Source: Polaromonas sp. (lineage in GTDB: Bacteria > Pseudomonadota > Gammaproteobacteria > Burkholderiales > Burkholderiaceae_C). Taken from it: a stretch of 64,000 nt of DNA. Positions 32,023-39,674 of the stretch are shown piece by piece. A program made the translations under genes and the position numbers. The stretch spans positions 124,001 to 188,000 of the forward strand of contig JAAFJR010000001.1 in the NCBI GenBank assembly GCA_013298945.1, written 5' to 3'. Position 1 is the stretch's first letter; each line of letters starts with the position of its first letter. The notes beneath the pieces are model-generated. The model was given only the letters and a program-made list of their open reading frames with translations, made no database searches and was not told the DNA's origin.

Positions 32023-32766
32023 ATGAAAAGGATAATTTTTGCAATGCTGTTGATGCTTAGTGCGTCAATGAATACTTTTGCCGCAATTGGAGATTTGGCT
32101 GCAGACCTCGTGTTTACACCAATCACACCTTGCCGTATTGTTGATACGCGTGGTGCGGGTGGCGTGATTCCAGCTGCCAGCTCACGCGTGTTTAAAGGCT
32201 GGAATGTAAACTATACAGCTCAGGGTGGAAGTAATTCTAATTGCGGTTTGCCGCAAACAACCAATATTGCCGCATTGGCCGTCAATTTGCTGGTGATTGT
32301 GCCTGCAGCTGAAGGCTGGATAGCCGCATGGCCAGTGGGCACCAGCATGCCATTGGTGTCAAACTTGAATTACAAGGCCAGTGATGTTCTTGCAAATTCT
32401 GCAATCTTGAAAATCAACCAAACTGGCACAGCAGACTTTAATGTTTATACCGTAGCAGCCACGCATCTTGCGGTGGATGTGACGGGGTATTACTCAAAGC
32501 CTGTGGCCACGGCGCTAACTTGCACAACGTTAACATCTCCTTCCGTTAGCCTAGCGGCAAACTCGACCGGATTTGTAGACGGGGCAGCTTGTGCCGCAGG
32601 GACTACATTGACTGGGATTTTATGTAGATCAAGCAATTGGGGTACTTACGCGGTGAATTCTGATATGAGTAATCCAGCAGACCCGTTCTGTGCAATGCAA
32701 AACACATCAGCATCTTCAACTCTTATCACGGTACAGACTCGATGCTGTCAAATCCCGGGGCGTTAA
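32023..32766 (+). CDS. Secreted protein of unknown function, paralogue 3 of 3 (CCQIPGR type)
   Basis: The 247-residue protein begins MKRIIFAMLLMLSASMNTFA, a signal peptide, after a strong AAGGAG site. The shared N-terminal domain is nearly that of paralogue 1 in its middle (WPVGTSMPLVSNLNYKA, ILKINQTGTADFNVYT) and that of paralogue 2 in its start (AIGDLAADLVFTPITP). The C-terminal domain keeps the cysteine frame (LTCTT, AACAAGTTLTGILC, PFCAMQN) and ends CCQIPGR. It is convergent with metK and shares a bidirectional terminator with it. Function unknown; no enzymatic motif is seen. Confidence 0.7.
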   Translation: MKRIIFAMLLMLSASMNTFAAIGDLAADLVFTPITPCRIVDTRGAGGVIPAASSRVFKGWNVNYTAQGGSNSNCGLPQTTNIAALAVNLLVIVPAAEGWIAAWPVGTSMPLVSNLNYKASDVLANSAILKINQTGTADFNVYTVAATHLAVDVTGYYSKPVATALTCTTLTSPSVSLAANSTGFVDGAACAAGTTLTGILCRSSNWGTYAVNSDMSNPADPFCAMQNTSASSTLITVQTRCCQIPGR

Positions 32767-32780
32767 CCTAGGAATTGCTT

Positions 32781-32817
32781 AAAAAAAGCCACCAGACTCA
32801 CATCTGGCGGCTTTTTT
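32781..32817. terminator. Bidirectional terminator between paralogue 3 and metK
   Basis: A run of A, then GCCACCAG, loop ACTCACAT, CTGGCGGC and a T run. One A-C mismatch occurs in the stem. It lies between convergent genes and is probably the ancestor of the two other copies, since only here is the complete metK next to it. Confidence 0.88.
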
Positions 32818-32837
32818 ATTTTTAACTAAGTAAGTGC

Positions 32838-34022
32838 TTACAAACCCGCAGAAGCGCGCAGCGCCGCAACTTTGTCTGTCTTTTCCCACGTAAACTCAGG
32901 CTCATCACGTCCAAAGTGACCGTAAGCTGCTGTCTTTTCATAGATCGGGCGCAGCAAGTCGAGCATTTGGATGATGCCTTTTGGACGCAGGTCAAAGTGC
33001 TCTTGCACCAAGGCGGACAATTTCTCGTCAGACATGATGCCTGTGCCTTCGGTATAAACGGTCACGTTCATCGGCTTGGCAACACCAATCGCGTAAGCAA
33101 CTTGAATCTGGCACTGCTTGGCCAGGCCAGCCGCAACGATGTTTTTCGCGACGTAGCGTGCAGCATAAGCAGCTGAACGGTCAACTTTTGAAGGGTCTTT
33201 GCCAGAGAAAGCGCCGCCACCGTGTGGGCATGCGCCGCCGTAGGTGTCCACAATGATTTTGCGACCTGTCAAGCCGCAATCGCCTTGCGGGCCGCCGATA
33301 ACGAAACGGCCTGTTGGGTTGATCAAATAACGGGTGTCTTTGGTGATCATGTGCGCTGGCAAGACCGGCTTGATGATCTCTTCAATGATGGCTTCGTTGA
33401 AAGAAGCCTTCATTTTGTGCATGGTTTCAGACTGGTCTGGATCATGCTGAGTAGACAACACCACGGTGTCAATGCTGACGGGTTTGCCGTCCACATAGCG
33501 CATAGTCACTTGGCTTTTCGCGTCTGGGCGCAAGAAGGGCAAGCGGCCGTCTTTACGCAGTTGTGCTTGGCGCTCAACCAAACGGTGCGCGTAGTAAATA
33601 GGCGCTGGCATCAAATCTGGGGTTTCGTCACACGCGTAGCCAAACATCAAGCCTTGGTCGCCCGCGCCGATGTTGAGGTGGTCGTCAGACGCGTGGTCCA
33701 CGCCTTGAGCGATGTCGTTAGACTGCTTGTCGTAGCAAACCATCACTGCGCAGCCCTTGTAGTCAATACCGTAGTCGGTGTTGTCATAGCCAATGCGTTT
33801 GATGGTGTCACGTGCAACTTGGATGTAATCCACATGCGCGTTGGTGGTGATTTCACCAGCCAAAACGACCAAACCGGTGTTGCACAAGGTTTCAGCAGCG
33901 ACGCGGCTACGTGGGTCTTGCTTGAAAATAGCGTCGAGAATGGCGTCAGAAATCTGGTCAGCCACCTTGTCTGGGTGACCTTCAGAGACGGATTCGGATG
34001 TGAAAAGGAAATCGCTAGCCAT
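32838..34022 (-). CDS. metK: S-adenosylmethionine synthetase
   Basis: The 394-residue enzyme from the ATG at 34022 starts [20 protein letters not shown] with the catalytic His and Asp-Lys of the ATP site. [17 protein letters not shown] and [20 protein letters not shown] (phosphate loop) follow. It makes SAM from methionine and ATP in the cytoplasm. A longer frame (four more residues) is disfavoured because GGAG sits 7 bases before the ATG at 34022. A promoter at 34156-34185 implies a leader of about 125 bases with conserved-looking hairpins, so control by a structured leader is possible. Confidence 0.97.
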   Translation of the reverse strand: MASDFLFTSESVSEGHPDKVADQISDAILDAIFKQDPRSRVAAETLCNTGLVVLAGEITTNAHVDYIQVARDTIKRIGYDNTDYGIDYKGCAVMVCYDKQSNDIAQGVDHASDDHLNIGAGDQGLMFGYACDETPDLMPAPIYYAHRLVERQAQLRKDGRLPFLRPDAKSQVTMRYVDGKPVSIDTVVLSTQHDPDQSETMHKMKASFNEAIIEEIIKPVLPAHMITKDTRYLINPTGRFVIGGPQGDCGLTGRKIIVDTYGGACPHGGGAFSGKDPSKVDRSAAYAARYVAKNIVAAGLAKQCQIQVAYAIGVAKPMNVTVYTEGTGIMSDEKLSALVQEHFDLRPKGIIQMLDLLRPIYEKTAAYGHFGRDEPEFTWEKTDKVAALRASAGL

Positions 34023-34049
34023 AAAAAACTCCAATAAAGTTAAAAGGAC

Positions 34050-34096
34050 GCGTTGCCTGTAACTTTGGAATAACTTTCCGGAGCATTGGCGAACGC
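34050..34096 (-). promoter_or_regulatory. Structured leader element upstream of metK (candidate cis-regulatory RNA)
   Basis: On the minus strand GCGTTCGCC (34096-34088) can pair with GGCAACGC (34057-34050) with one bulged C. Inside the loop GGAA-AGTTA-TTCC forms a second small hairpin. The element ends about 20 bases before the metK ribosome binding site. I do not recognise it as a known SAM or SAH riboswitch; that it is regulatory is an inference. Confidence 0.4.
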
Positions 34097-34155
34097 TTTA
34101 GCAGATTTGTTTAATGTCGCCCTGCAAGTAGTTCAGTTAACTCAGCGACAGCTTT

Positions 34156-34185
34156 ATTTTAGCAGAAAACGCGCACCGGTATCAA
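34156..34185 (-). promoter_or_regulatory. Sigma-70 type promoter of metK
   Basis: Minus strand TTGATA (34185-34180), an 18-base spacer and TAAAAT (34161-34156). Transcription would start near 34149, leaving a leader of about 125 bases before metK. Confidence 0.6.
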
Positions 34186-34259
34186 GTTTGCTGCCTATTA
34201 CAGGGGGCAGTCGTTACAATGGGTATCAGTAGTCACCTTGGCATTTATGAAAAGGTTTT

Positions 34260-35342
34260 ATGAGTTTCAACCATCATTGTTACACCGCACTTCTTTGCGT
34301 GGTATTTGCTGTTATCACGGGATGCAATCCAGCGCCGCTAAGTGTAGTTGCGGCTGATTTCAGTATCAACGGCATTAAAGGCACGGGTGCGACCAAGTAC
34401 AGTGCTACGTCAACGGCCACGACTACAACGACGGGCAAGACCTCTGCCATGGCTAGCAACGCAAACGCCAATGCTAATGGCGTACAAAACGTCACGATTG
34501 ATCTCACCAGTACAGAAGCTTGCAGCACTTTGACCAGTTTGGTAGCTAAGGTACAGTTGAGTGATGGTGTCACCATCAGCCCCAACCCTAGCTCAGCGCG
34601 AGATTACAGCAGCCCAGTCACCTTTGTCGTCACCGACGCCTATGGCACCAAGATCAGTTATCTTGTCACCGTGAAAGGCAAATCGTGCGCAGCCACCAAC
34701 ACTTCTACCACCAGCCCCGCGCCCAAGTGCACGATTGCCAACGTGGGTAGCACAGGCTACAGCTTAGTCTTTAAAGCCTGCAATGAGACGAATTTGGCGA
34801 CCTACTACGACAAAACGGAGTGTGTGCGCGACAACGCTACCAACTTGATTTGGGAAGGGAAAACCAACGCAGGCTTGCGTGCTGTTGGCAACAAATACAA
34901 CAACCTAGATAGCACTAGTTTGTTGCAAATTGCAGCCAATACTGCCCCCTCAACCACTCCTTTACCAGCTCGTAGCCCGACCCAAGTGGAGATTGATGCG
35001 CCCGACAATGCCGTAGGTTATAAAAACACGGTGAACTCGCTCAGCCTGTGCGGTTCAAGTAAATGGCGCTTACCCACTTTGGCCGAGCTGCAAACCCTGC
35101 GTTTGCTGGGCTTAACAACGCAAATCGATTTGGAATGGTTCTCTGCAACCAACTTCGATGGCTATTACGCAACGTCGACGCAATTTGGCACGCAAGTCGA
35201 GCGGTCTTCGGTTATCCAGTTCTATGAAAAAGGCAGTAGTACCGTCGACAATTTGTTGCGTGACGGCACCGTTTGGCATCCGACTTTGGGGGCAGTGGCA
35301 TTACGCGAGCATTCAGTCCGTTTGGTGCGTTCTGCGTTTTAG
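34260..35342 (+). CDS. Lipoprotein with C-terminal DUF1566 (Lcl-type) domain
   Basis: The 360-residue protein has a lipobox: LLCVVFAVITGC with Cys at residue 22. A Thr/Ser/Ala-rich linker follows, then a region of about 80 residues (VTIDLTSTEACSTLTSLVAK to FVVTDAYGTKISYLVTVKGK) resembling a short Ig-like or pkd-type adhesin repeat. The last 180 residues form a DUF1566 domain: ECVRDNATNLIWEGK, GSSKWRLPTLAELQTL and, near the end, HSVRLVRS. In some bacteria this domain binds glycosaminoglycan or host surfaces, but its role here is unknown. Predicted to sit in the outer membrane. It stands alone between the metK promoter and the acyltransferases. Confidence 0.75.
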   Translation: MSFNHHCYTALLCVVFAVITGCNPAPLSVVAADFSINGIKGTGATKYSATSTATTTTTGKTSAMASNANANANGVQNVTIDLTSTEACSTLTSLVAKVQLSDGVTISPNPSSARDYSSPVTFVVTDAYGTKISYLVTVKGKSCAATNTSTTSPAPKCTIANVGSTGYSLVFKACNETNLATYYDKTECVRDNATNLIWEGKTNAGLRAVGNKYNNLDSTSLLQIAANTAPSTTPLPARSPTQVEIDAPDNAVGYKNTVNSLSLCGSSKWRLPTLAELQTLRLLGLTTQIDLEWFSATNFDGYYATSTQFGTQVERSSVIQFYEKGSSTVDNLLRDGTVWHPTLGAVALREHSVRLVRSAF

Positions 35343-35362
35343 ATAGTCAGTCGCGCTTGTGT

Positions 35363-36277
35363 ATGTTTTTGTTGTTTAAGCTGTTTAGCTTCCTTCCACT
35401 CTGGATGGCGCACGGCATTGGCGCGGCGCTGGGCTGGGTTGTTTTTGTGCTGTCGCCCACGTACAGAGGGCGATTTTTGGCGAACAGCAAGCTGGCAAGT
35501 TACACATTTGCACAGGTAAAAGGTGCTATTGCCAGTAGCGGCAGAATGGTTGCAGAATTGCCTAAATTATGGATGAGCACCGCCGGTAAAAACCAAGGCA
35601 AAGCCGAAGCACCGTTCAGTTGGCAGGGCGTGGAGCACATAGAAGCGGCATACGCGGCGGGTAAGGGGGTGATCTTTTTGACTCCGCACTTGGGCAGTTT
35701 TGAGATGATTGGGCAAGCTTGGGGACAGGATTTTGCTTCAAGATTTGGTAATTTCACCGTGCTGTTTCGCCCCGCACGCAAAGCTTGGCTGGCGCAATTG
35801 GTCGCCAACTCCCGCAATCGCCCTGGCCTTGCCACCGTGCCAACCAATTTATCAGGCGTGCGGCAAATGATCAAATCGCTGCGCAAAGGCGAGGCCGTGG
35901 GGCTGCTGCCTGATCAAGTGCCGCCCGATGGCATGGGGCTGTGGACACCTTTTTTCGGCAAAAACGCCTACACCATGACGCTGGCTGCAAGGCTTTCTGC
36001 GCAAACGGGCGCAACGGTTTTGGTCGGCTTTGGCGAACGTTTGTCTTTTGGGCGCGGTTTTGTGCTGCATATTTATCGATTAAATCAAGAAAATCAACAA
36101 CTTAGCGATAATCTAGAAGTCGCTGTTGCGCAGATGAACGTTGAAATGGAAACGCTGATCCGCCGCTGCCCGACGCAGTTTTTGTGGGGCTATGGGCGCT
36201 ATAAAGAGCCGAGGAAAGAGGCTAGGACAGAGACTAAGACAGAGACTAGGACAGAGACTAGGACAGAGGTGCAATGA
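35363..36277 (+). CDS. Lipid A biosynthesis acyltransferase, LpxL/HtrB family
   Basis: From the ATG at 35363 the product is 304 residues. It has an N-terminal membrane helix (LFSFLPLWMAHGIGAALGWV), the H-x4-E acyltransferase motif in FLTPHLGSFEMIG, and GLLPDQVPPDGMGLWTPFFG, the second family block. It transfers a secondary acyl chain to Kdo2-lipid A at the inner membrane. The earlier frame start at 35273 lies inside the DUF1566 gene and is rejected. Its C-terminus is unusual: four tandem copies of a 12-base unit encode an EARTETKTETRTETRTEV tail. It overlaps the next acyltransferase by four bases (ATGA). Confidence 0.88.
   Translation: MFLLFKLFSFLPLWMAHGIGAALGWVVFVLSPTYRGRFLANSKLASYTFAQVKGAIASSGRMVAELPKLWMSTAGKNQGKAEAPFSWQGVEHIEAAYAAGKGVIFLTPHLGSFEMIGQAWGQDFASRFGNFTVLFRPARKAWLAQLVANSRNRPGLATVPTNLSGVRQMIKSLRKGEAVGLLPDQVPPDGMGLWTPFFGKNAYTMTLAARLSAQTGATVLVGFGERLSFGRGFVLHIYRLNQENQQLSDNLEVAVAQMNVEMETLIRRCPTQFLWGYGRYKEPRKEARTETKTETRTETRTEVQ
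36224..36270 (+). repeat. 12-base tandem repeat at the 3' end of an acyltransferase gene
   Basis: AGGACAGAGACT at 36224, AAGACAGAGACT, AGGACAGAGACT and a partial AGGACAGAGGT run without gaps. The unit is four codons, so copy-number change leaves the frame intact and alters only the charged tail. Confidence 0.9.
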
Positions 36278-37173
36278 GCGAGTTTTTCAGCAAGCTTGGC
36301 GCTTATATCGGTGCTCAAATAGGCATGGCCATCGTCCGTCTCTTGGCGCTGCTGCCGTTGTCGTGGCTGCGGGCGCTGGGGTGGTTGATAGGCAGCTTGC
36401 TGTTTATCACCTTCAAATCACGCAGACGCGTTGCTGAAATCAACATATCGCTATGTTTTTCAGAGCTGCCTAGGCAGCAAATACGCCGGCTAGCACGTGA
36501 AAGTGTTATTTTTTACTGTCAAGCCATGCTTGACCGTGGTTGGCTCTGGCATGGTAGTGCGGCAGTGACGAAACGGCGTTTGAAAATCACCGGTGCCGTT
36601 GAGCAATTACAAAACGATGAGCCAGTCGTCCTTTTCGTGCCGCATTTTGTCGGGCTGGACGCTGGCAATACCGCCTTTACCCAGCAAATACCGCGCAAAC
36701 TCATCACCATTTATACCAACCAGTCTAATAAAACAATCGACGCTTGGATACTCAAACGCCGCGCCCGCTTTGGCAATATTCGACTGTTTGGCCGTGTTGC
36801 GGGGGTGAAAGATATCATTGCTGCGCTGCGCTCTGGCGAAATGCTAGGCATCTTGCCGGACATGGGATTTGGTCCCGAAGAATCTATCGTGGTTCCGTTT
36901 TACGGCATTCCTACCTATACTGTGCCATCACTGCACCGATTCGCGCGGTTGGGCAAAGCGAAGCTTGTTCCCGTGTTGAACCGGATGACGGACTATGGCT
37001 ATGAGGTGCAGGTGCTGCCAGCTTGGGAGAATTTCCCCTCAAACAGTGCACAGGCCGATACAGCATTGATGAATAAAGAGTTAGAAGGTTACATTAAAAC
37101 CATGCCAGCGCAGTATTTTTGGGTGCATAAACGATTCAAAGACAGGCCACCAGGTGAGAAATCAGTTTATTAA
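36274..37173 (+). CDS. Second lipid A biosynthesis acyltransferase, LpxL/HtrB family
   Basis: The 299-residue protein begins MSEFFSKLGAYIGAQIGMAI with a membrane helix (LLALLPLSWLRALGWLIGSL). The acyltransferase motif is FVPHFVGLDAGN with Asp in the H-x4-D position, then GILPDMGFGPEESIVVPFYG, and at the end MPAQYFWVHKRFKDRP, the W-x-H-(K/R)-R-F/K block of LpxL proteins. The two tandem enzymes could add two different secondary chains to lipid A. Residues about 64-74 (ELPRQQIRRLA) are coded by a repeat copy. The start is fixed by the ATGA overlap. Confidence 0.88.
   Translation: MSEFFSKLGAYIGAQIGMAIVRLLALLPLSWLRALGWLIGSLLFITFKSRRRVAEINISLCFSELPRQQIRRLARESVIFYCQAMLDRGWLWHGSAAVTKRRLKITGAVEQLQNDEPVVLFVPHFVGLDAGNTAFTQQIPRKLITIYTNQSNKTIDAWILKRRARFGNIRLFGRVAGVKDIIAALRSGEMLGILPDMGFGPEESIVVPFYGIPTYTVPSLHRFARLGKAKLVPVLNRMTDYGYEVQVLPAWENFPSNSAQADTALMNKELEGYIKTMPAQYFWVHKRFKDRPPGEKSVY
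36463..36493 (-). repeat. Interspersed repeat copy inside the second acyltransferase gene
   Basis: AGAGCTGCCTAGGCAGCAAA then TACGCCGGCTAG matches the inverse orientation of the family core. The gene reads it in a different frame from the other coding copies (ELPRQQIRRLA), and so avoids the TAG triplet. Confidence 0.7.
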
Positions 37174-37195
37174 TAAAAAATTTGCAAGGATTATC

Positions 37196-37675
37196 ATGTT
37201 TATTATTTATTTGATGGTTGTTTTAATAGTTGGCGTATTACTGGCTGGTCAATTTGGCTTACTCTCAGGCAAGCAACCCAACAATATCGGTGTGGCGAAT
37301 GAGCGTCTCAAACCACCCTCTAAAACCCGCAACAGCGTCAGCAGCCAAGCGCATTTGCATACCGATCATGAGCAGCTTCAATATGCGAGCATTGAACCGC
37401 TGCCTTTTAAAAATAACAATGCAGCAAATTCTATGCAAGCATTGGTAGCTGTCCTAAAAAGCACGCCCGGCGTGACGATTGTGGACGCCAAACCTGATTA
37501 CATCTACGCACATGCCAAAACCAAGGTGCTGAAATTTGTTGACGATGTGGAGTTTTGGGTGAATCCTGTGAAAGGCGTGATCGAAGTCCGCAGCGCCAGC
37601 CGCTTGGGGCGCGAAGATTTTGGGGTGAATCGGGCGCGGGTGGAAGCTATTCGTGCCGCTTATATAGCGAATTAA
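37196..37675 (+). CDS. DUF1499 membrane-anchored protein
   Basis: From the ATG at 37196 (with AAGGA upstream) the protein has 159 residues: a membrane helix (FIIYLMVVLIVGVLLAGQFG), then the DUF1499 domain with LKPPSKTRNSVSSQA, IEPLPFKNN, KFVDDVEFWVNPVKGVIEVR and SASRLGREDFGVNRARVEAI. Function unknown; the domain is expected in the periplasm or at the membrane. A GTG at 37154 would add 14 residues but overlaps the previous gene and lacks a good site. Context with lipid A acyltransferases suggests an envelope role at most. Confidence 0.85.
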   Translation: MFIIYLMVVLIVGVLLAGQFGLLSGKQPNNIGVANERLKPPSKTRNSVSSQAHLHTDHEQLQYASIEPLPFKNNNAANSMQALVAVLKSTPGVTIVDAKPDYIYAHAKTKVLKFVDDVEFWVNPVKGVIEVRSASRLGREDFGVNRARVEAIRAAYIAN

Positions 37676-37729
37676 TGTCAATATAGTTCAAATATCGCCG
37701 AAAATAGGCTAAAAACTGGTCAAATATGG

Positions 37730-37775
37730 TGGTATCCAGCGTATTTGCTGCCTAAGTTGCTATAAAATTGATATC
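37730..37775 (+). repeat. Interspersed repeat copy between convergent genes
   Basis: GGTATCCAGCGTATTTGCTG then CCTAAGTTGCTATAAAATTG with a diverged ATATC arm. It fills the gap between DUF1499 and the alpha/beta hydrolase, which converge. Confidence 0.75.
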
Positions 37776-37791
37776 AAAATCAATGGCAAAA

Positions 37792-38715
37792 TTAATGATT
37801 TGATGGGTTGAGAAAGTCCAGCAAATACCCTGCCACGAGCTGCGGCTGCTCGTGAATGACCCAATGCGTAGCGTTGTTCACTTTTTTCAGCGTTAAATTC
37901 GGGATGTAGTCGTCCAAGCCCTCAATCAACTCTGGCAGCAGGGCGACATCGTTCATGGCCCAAATGACCAAAGTTGGCATCAAAATAGTCAACAAACTGT
38001 GCGGAATGTCTGTGCCAGCTGCGCCTTTGTCGCTGTCTGTCGGTGGTCGTAAGGGCGAGGCACGGTAGTAATTACAGCCGCCCGTCAGTCCTTCGCTCCA
38101 AACATCTCGGTATTTTTGCTTCACGGCTGGCGTTAACCACGCAAATTCGCCTTTTTCGGCACCAGCGTTGGTGAAAAAGCCAAACAGCATCTTGAAATCG
38201 TCTTTTTGAAGCGCTTTTTCAAAACCATCGCGCACCAAATAGTTCATGTATTCACTTGCGGCTTGTTGTTTGGGGTTGCTTATCAACTCACGAATAAACG
38301 TGCCGGTGTGTGGCGAGTTGATGATGGCGAGTGTTTTAGCCAAATGCGGCATTTGGTTAGCGAGGCTCCAAGCCACTGCACCGCCCCAATCGTGAGCGAC
38401 CAAGCATTCGAGTTGACCACCAGAATCTGCCGTTTCGATGGCGACCAAGGCGGCAATGTCTTGCATCAAAAACTTGACGCGATAAGCGCTCACTTCTGTG
38501 GGGGAGCTTGATTTCTCGAAGCCGCGCAAGTTAGGAGCCACGCAGCGGTAGCCACCATTTTCGGGTTTGGCGAAGTGCGCAAGCATCGTGTCCCACACGA
38601 AAGCAGCTTCAGGGAAGCCGTGCAAAAACATCAAAACCGGCCGGCCGCGTGTGCCGGTTGCTCGGCAGCTGAGGGTGATGCCGTGAGGCAGGTTTTGCTG
38701 AAAAGTCTCTACCAT
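37792..38715 (-). CDS. Alpha/beta hydrolase, epoxide hydrolase-like
   Basis: The 307-residue protein has the hydrolase fold: MFLHGFPEAAFVWDTML carries the oxyanion HG-x-P motif, CLVAHDWGGAVAWSLA the nucleophile elbow with Asp (H-D-W-G), and VNNATHWVIHEQP the catalytic His, with WAMNDVALLPE for the third acidic residue. The Asp nucleophile and HGFP suggest an epoxide hydrolase or haloalkane dehalogenase, not an esterase. Substrate unknown. Cytoplasmic, no leader. Full family length. Confidence 0.85.
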   Translation of the reverse strand: MVETFQQNLPHGITLSCRATGTRGRPVLMFLHGFPEAAFVWDTMLAHFAKPENGGYRCVAPNLRGFEKSSSPTEVSAYRVKFLMQDIAALVAIETADSGGQLECLVAHDWGGAVAWSLANQMPHLAKTLAIINSPHTGTFIRELISNPKQQAASEYMNYLVRDGFEKALQKDDFKMLFGFFTNAGAEKGEFAWLTPAVKQKYRDVWSEGLTGGCNYYRASPLRPPTDSDKGAAGTDIPHSLLTILMPTLVIWAMNDVALLPELIEGLDDYIPNLTLKKVNNATHWVIHEQPQLVAGYLLDFLNPSNH

Positions 38716-38718
38716 GAT

Positions 38719-38752
38719 GCTGCTTTATTCAATAAATACAGCGCGCTATTCT
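38719..38752 (-). repeat. Degenerate interspersed repeat between hydrolase and engB
   Basis: GCTGCTTTATTCAATAAATA then CAGCGCGCTATTCTG resembles the inverse family core with changes in the GGC and CGCCGG parts. Weaker than other copies. Confidence 0.4.
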
Positions 38753-38784
38753 GCTACCAAAATATTTTTAAAGGGGCAGGGTTT

Positions 38785-39537
38785 TCAGCTAGTTTTGGGT
38801 AATATTCCCGTATTGATAGCCGCAGCTTGATCCGGATGTGCCCATTGCCACAGCAAATGCGCTACATCATCGACGCCAGACTTCTTCAGGGCAGAGAACA
38901 AACGGACTTCACCACCACCGGCCTGAATTTTCATGATCGACAACGCTTTGGCGGCTTCAGTTTTGTTCAGCTTGTCAGACTTGGTCAAAATCACCAAAAA
39001 CTTCAGCCCTTCTTCGATGCGGGGGCGAATTACCTCCAGCAAAATCTCGTCCAGCTCGGTGATGCCATGGCGCGGGTCGCACATCAGCACAATGGCTGTG
39101 AGGTTTTCGCGAGTCATCAAATAGTTTGCCATCACACGCTGCCAACGCAGCTTGTCGGCTTTGGGTACCGCAGCATAGCCGTAGCCCGGCAAGTCAGCAA
39201 GAATAGCGTCCGTCACGCCTTGTTTACCAAGTGAAAAAAGGTTGATGCTTTGCGTGCGCCCAGGCTTTTTAGAGGCAAAAGCCAGCCGGTGCTGCTGCGT
39301 CAGGGTGTTGATACAGGTGGATTTACCCGCATTAGAGCGACCCACGAAGGCAAATTCAGGCAAATTGAGCGCTGGTAAAAAGTCAAGCGATGGCGCAGTG
39401 GTCAAAAATTTGGCCGTATGCATCCAGCCCATGGCGATTTTTTGGGCTGCGGCTTTTTCGGTTTGGGCAACTTGCGCAGGCGTTGGCGGGGTGCTTGTTG
39501 CTACTTTTGCTGTTGAATTTAGTGAAGACGTGGTCAT
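38785..39537 (-). CDS. engB: Ribosome biogenesis GTP-binding protein EngB (YihA/YsxC)
   Basis: The 250-residue GTPase shows G1 GRSNAGKST, G3 DLPGYGYA, G4 TKSDK and G5 FSALKKSG, and the EngB-specific PGRTQSINLF segment. It helps assemble the large ribosomal subunit. The N-terminal 40 residues are a low-complexity Ala/Thr/Pro extension that is common in this order. It is divergent from the cytochrome c4 gene, as in other Burkholderiales. Confidence 0.94.
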   Translation of the reverse strand: MTTSSLNSTAKVATSTPPTPAQVAQTEKAAAQKIAMGWMHTAKFLTTAPSLDFLPALNLPEFAFVGRSNAGKSTCINTLTQQHRLAFASKKPGRTQSINLFSLGKQGVTDAILADLPGYGYAAVPKADKLRWQRVMANYLMTRENLTAIVLMCDPRHGITELDEILLEVIRPRIEEGLKFLVILTKSDKLNKTEAAKALSIMKIQAGGGEVRLFSALKKSGVDDVAHLLWQWAHPDQAAAINTGILPKTS

Positions 39538-39600
39538 AACCCATATTAGAACCGCAATGTCATCAGTTCTCGTGCATGGTTTAGTCGGAAATTATCAAAA

Positions 39601-39637
39601 TTGCCTAAAAGCGCCCCGCTCATTGTAGAATGAGGGG
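39601..39637 (+). promoter_or_regulatory. Promoter region and small inverted repeat upstream of cytochrome c4
   Basis: TTGCCT at 39601 followed 19 bases later by TAGAAT could form a weak sigma-70 promoter. It overlaps the inverted repeat CTCATT-GTAG-AATGAG, so an operator is possible. The gene starts about 40 bases downstream. Confidence 0.4.
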
Positions 39638-39674
39638 TTAAATTTACACCAATTCTTCCTCATTCCTCCAGACT

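Noticed and set aside
30786-32817. CRISPR-like array from regularly spaced repeats near 30.8-32.8 kb
   Set aside because: The repeats are about 1 kb apart and are terminators and metK tails between genes, not short spacers.
34023-34149. Known SAH or SAM riboswitch before metK
   Set aside because: I could not match the sequence to a known riboswitch consensus; kept only as an unknown structured leader.
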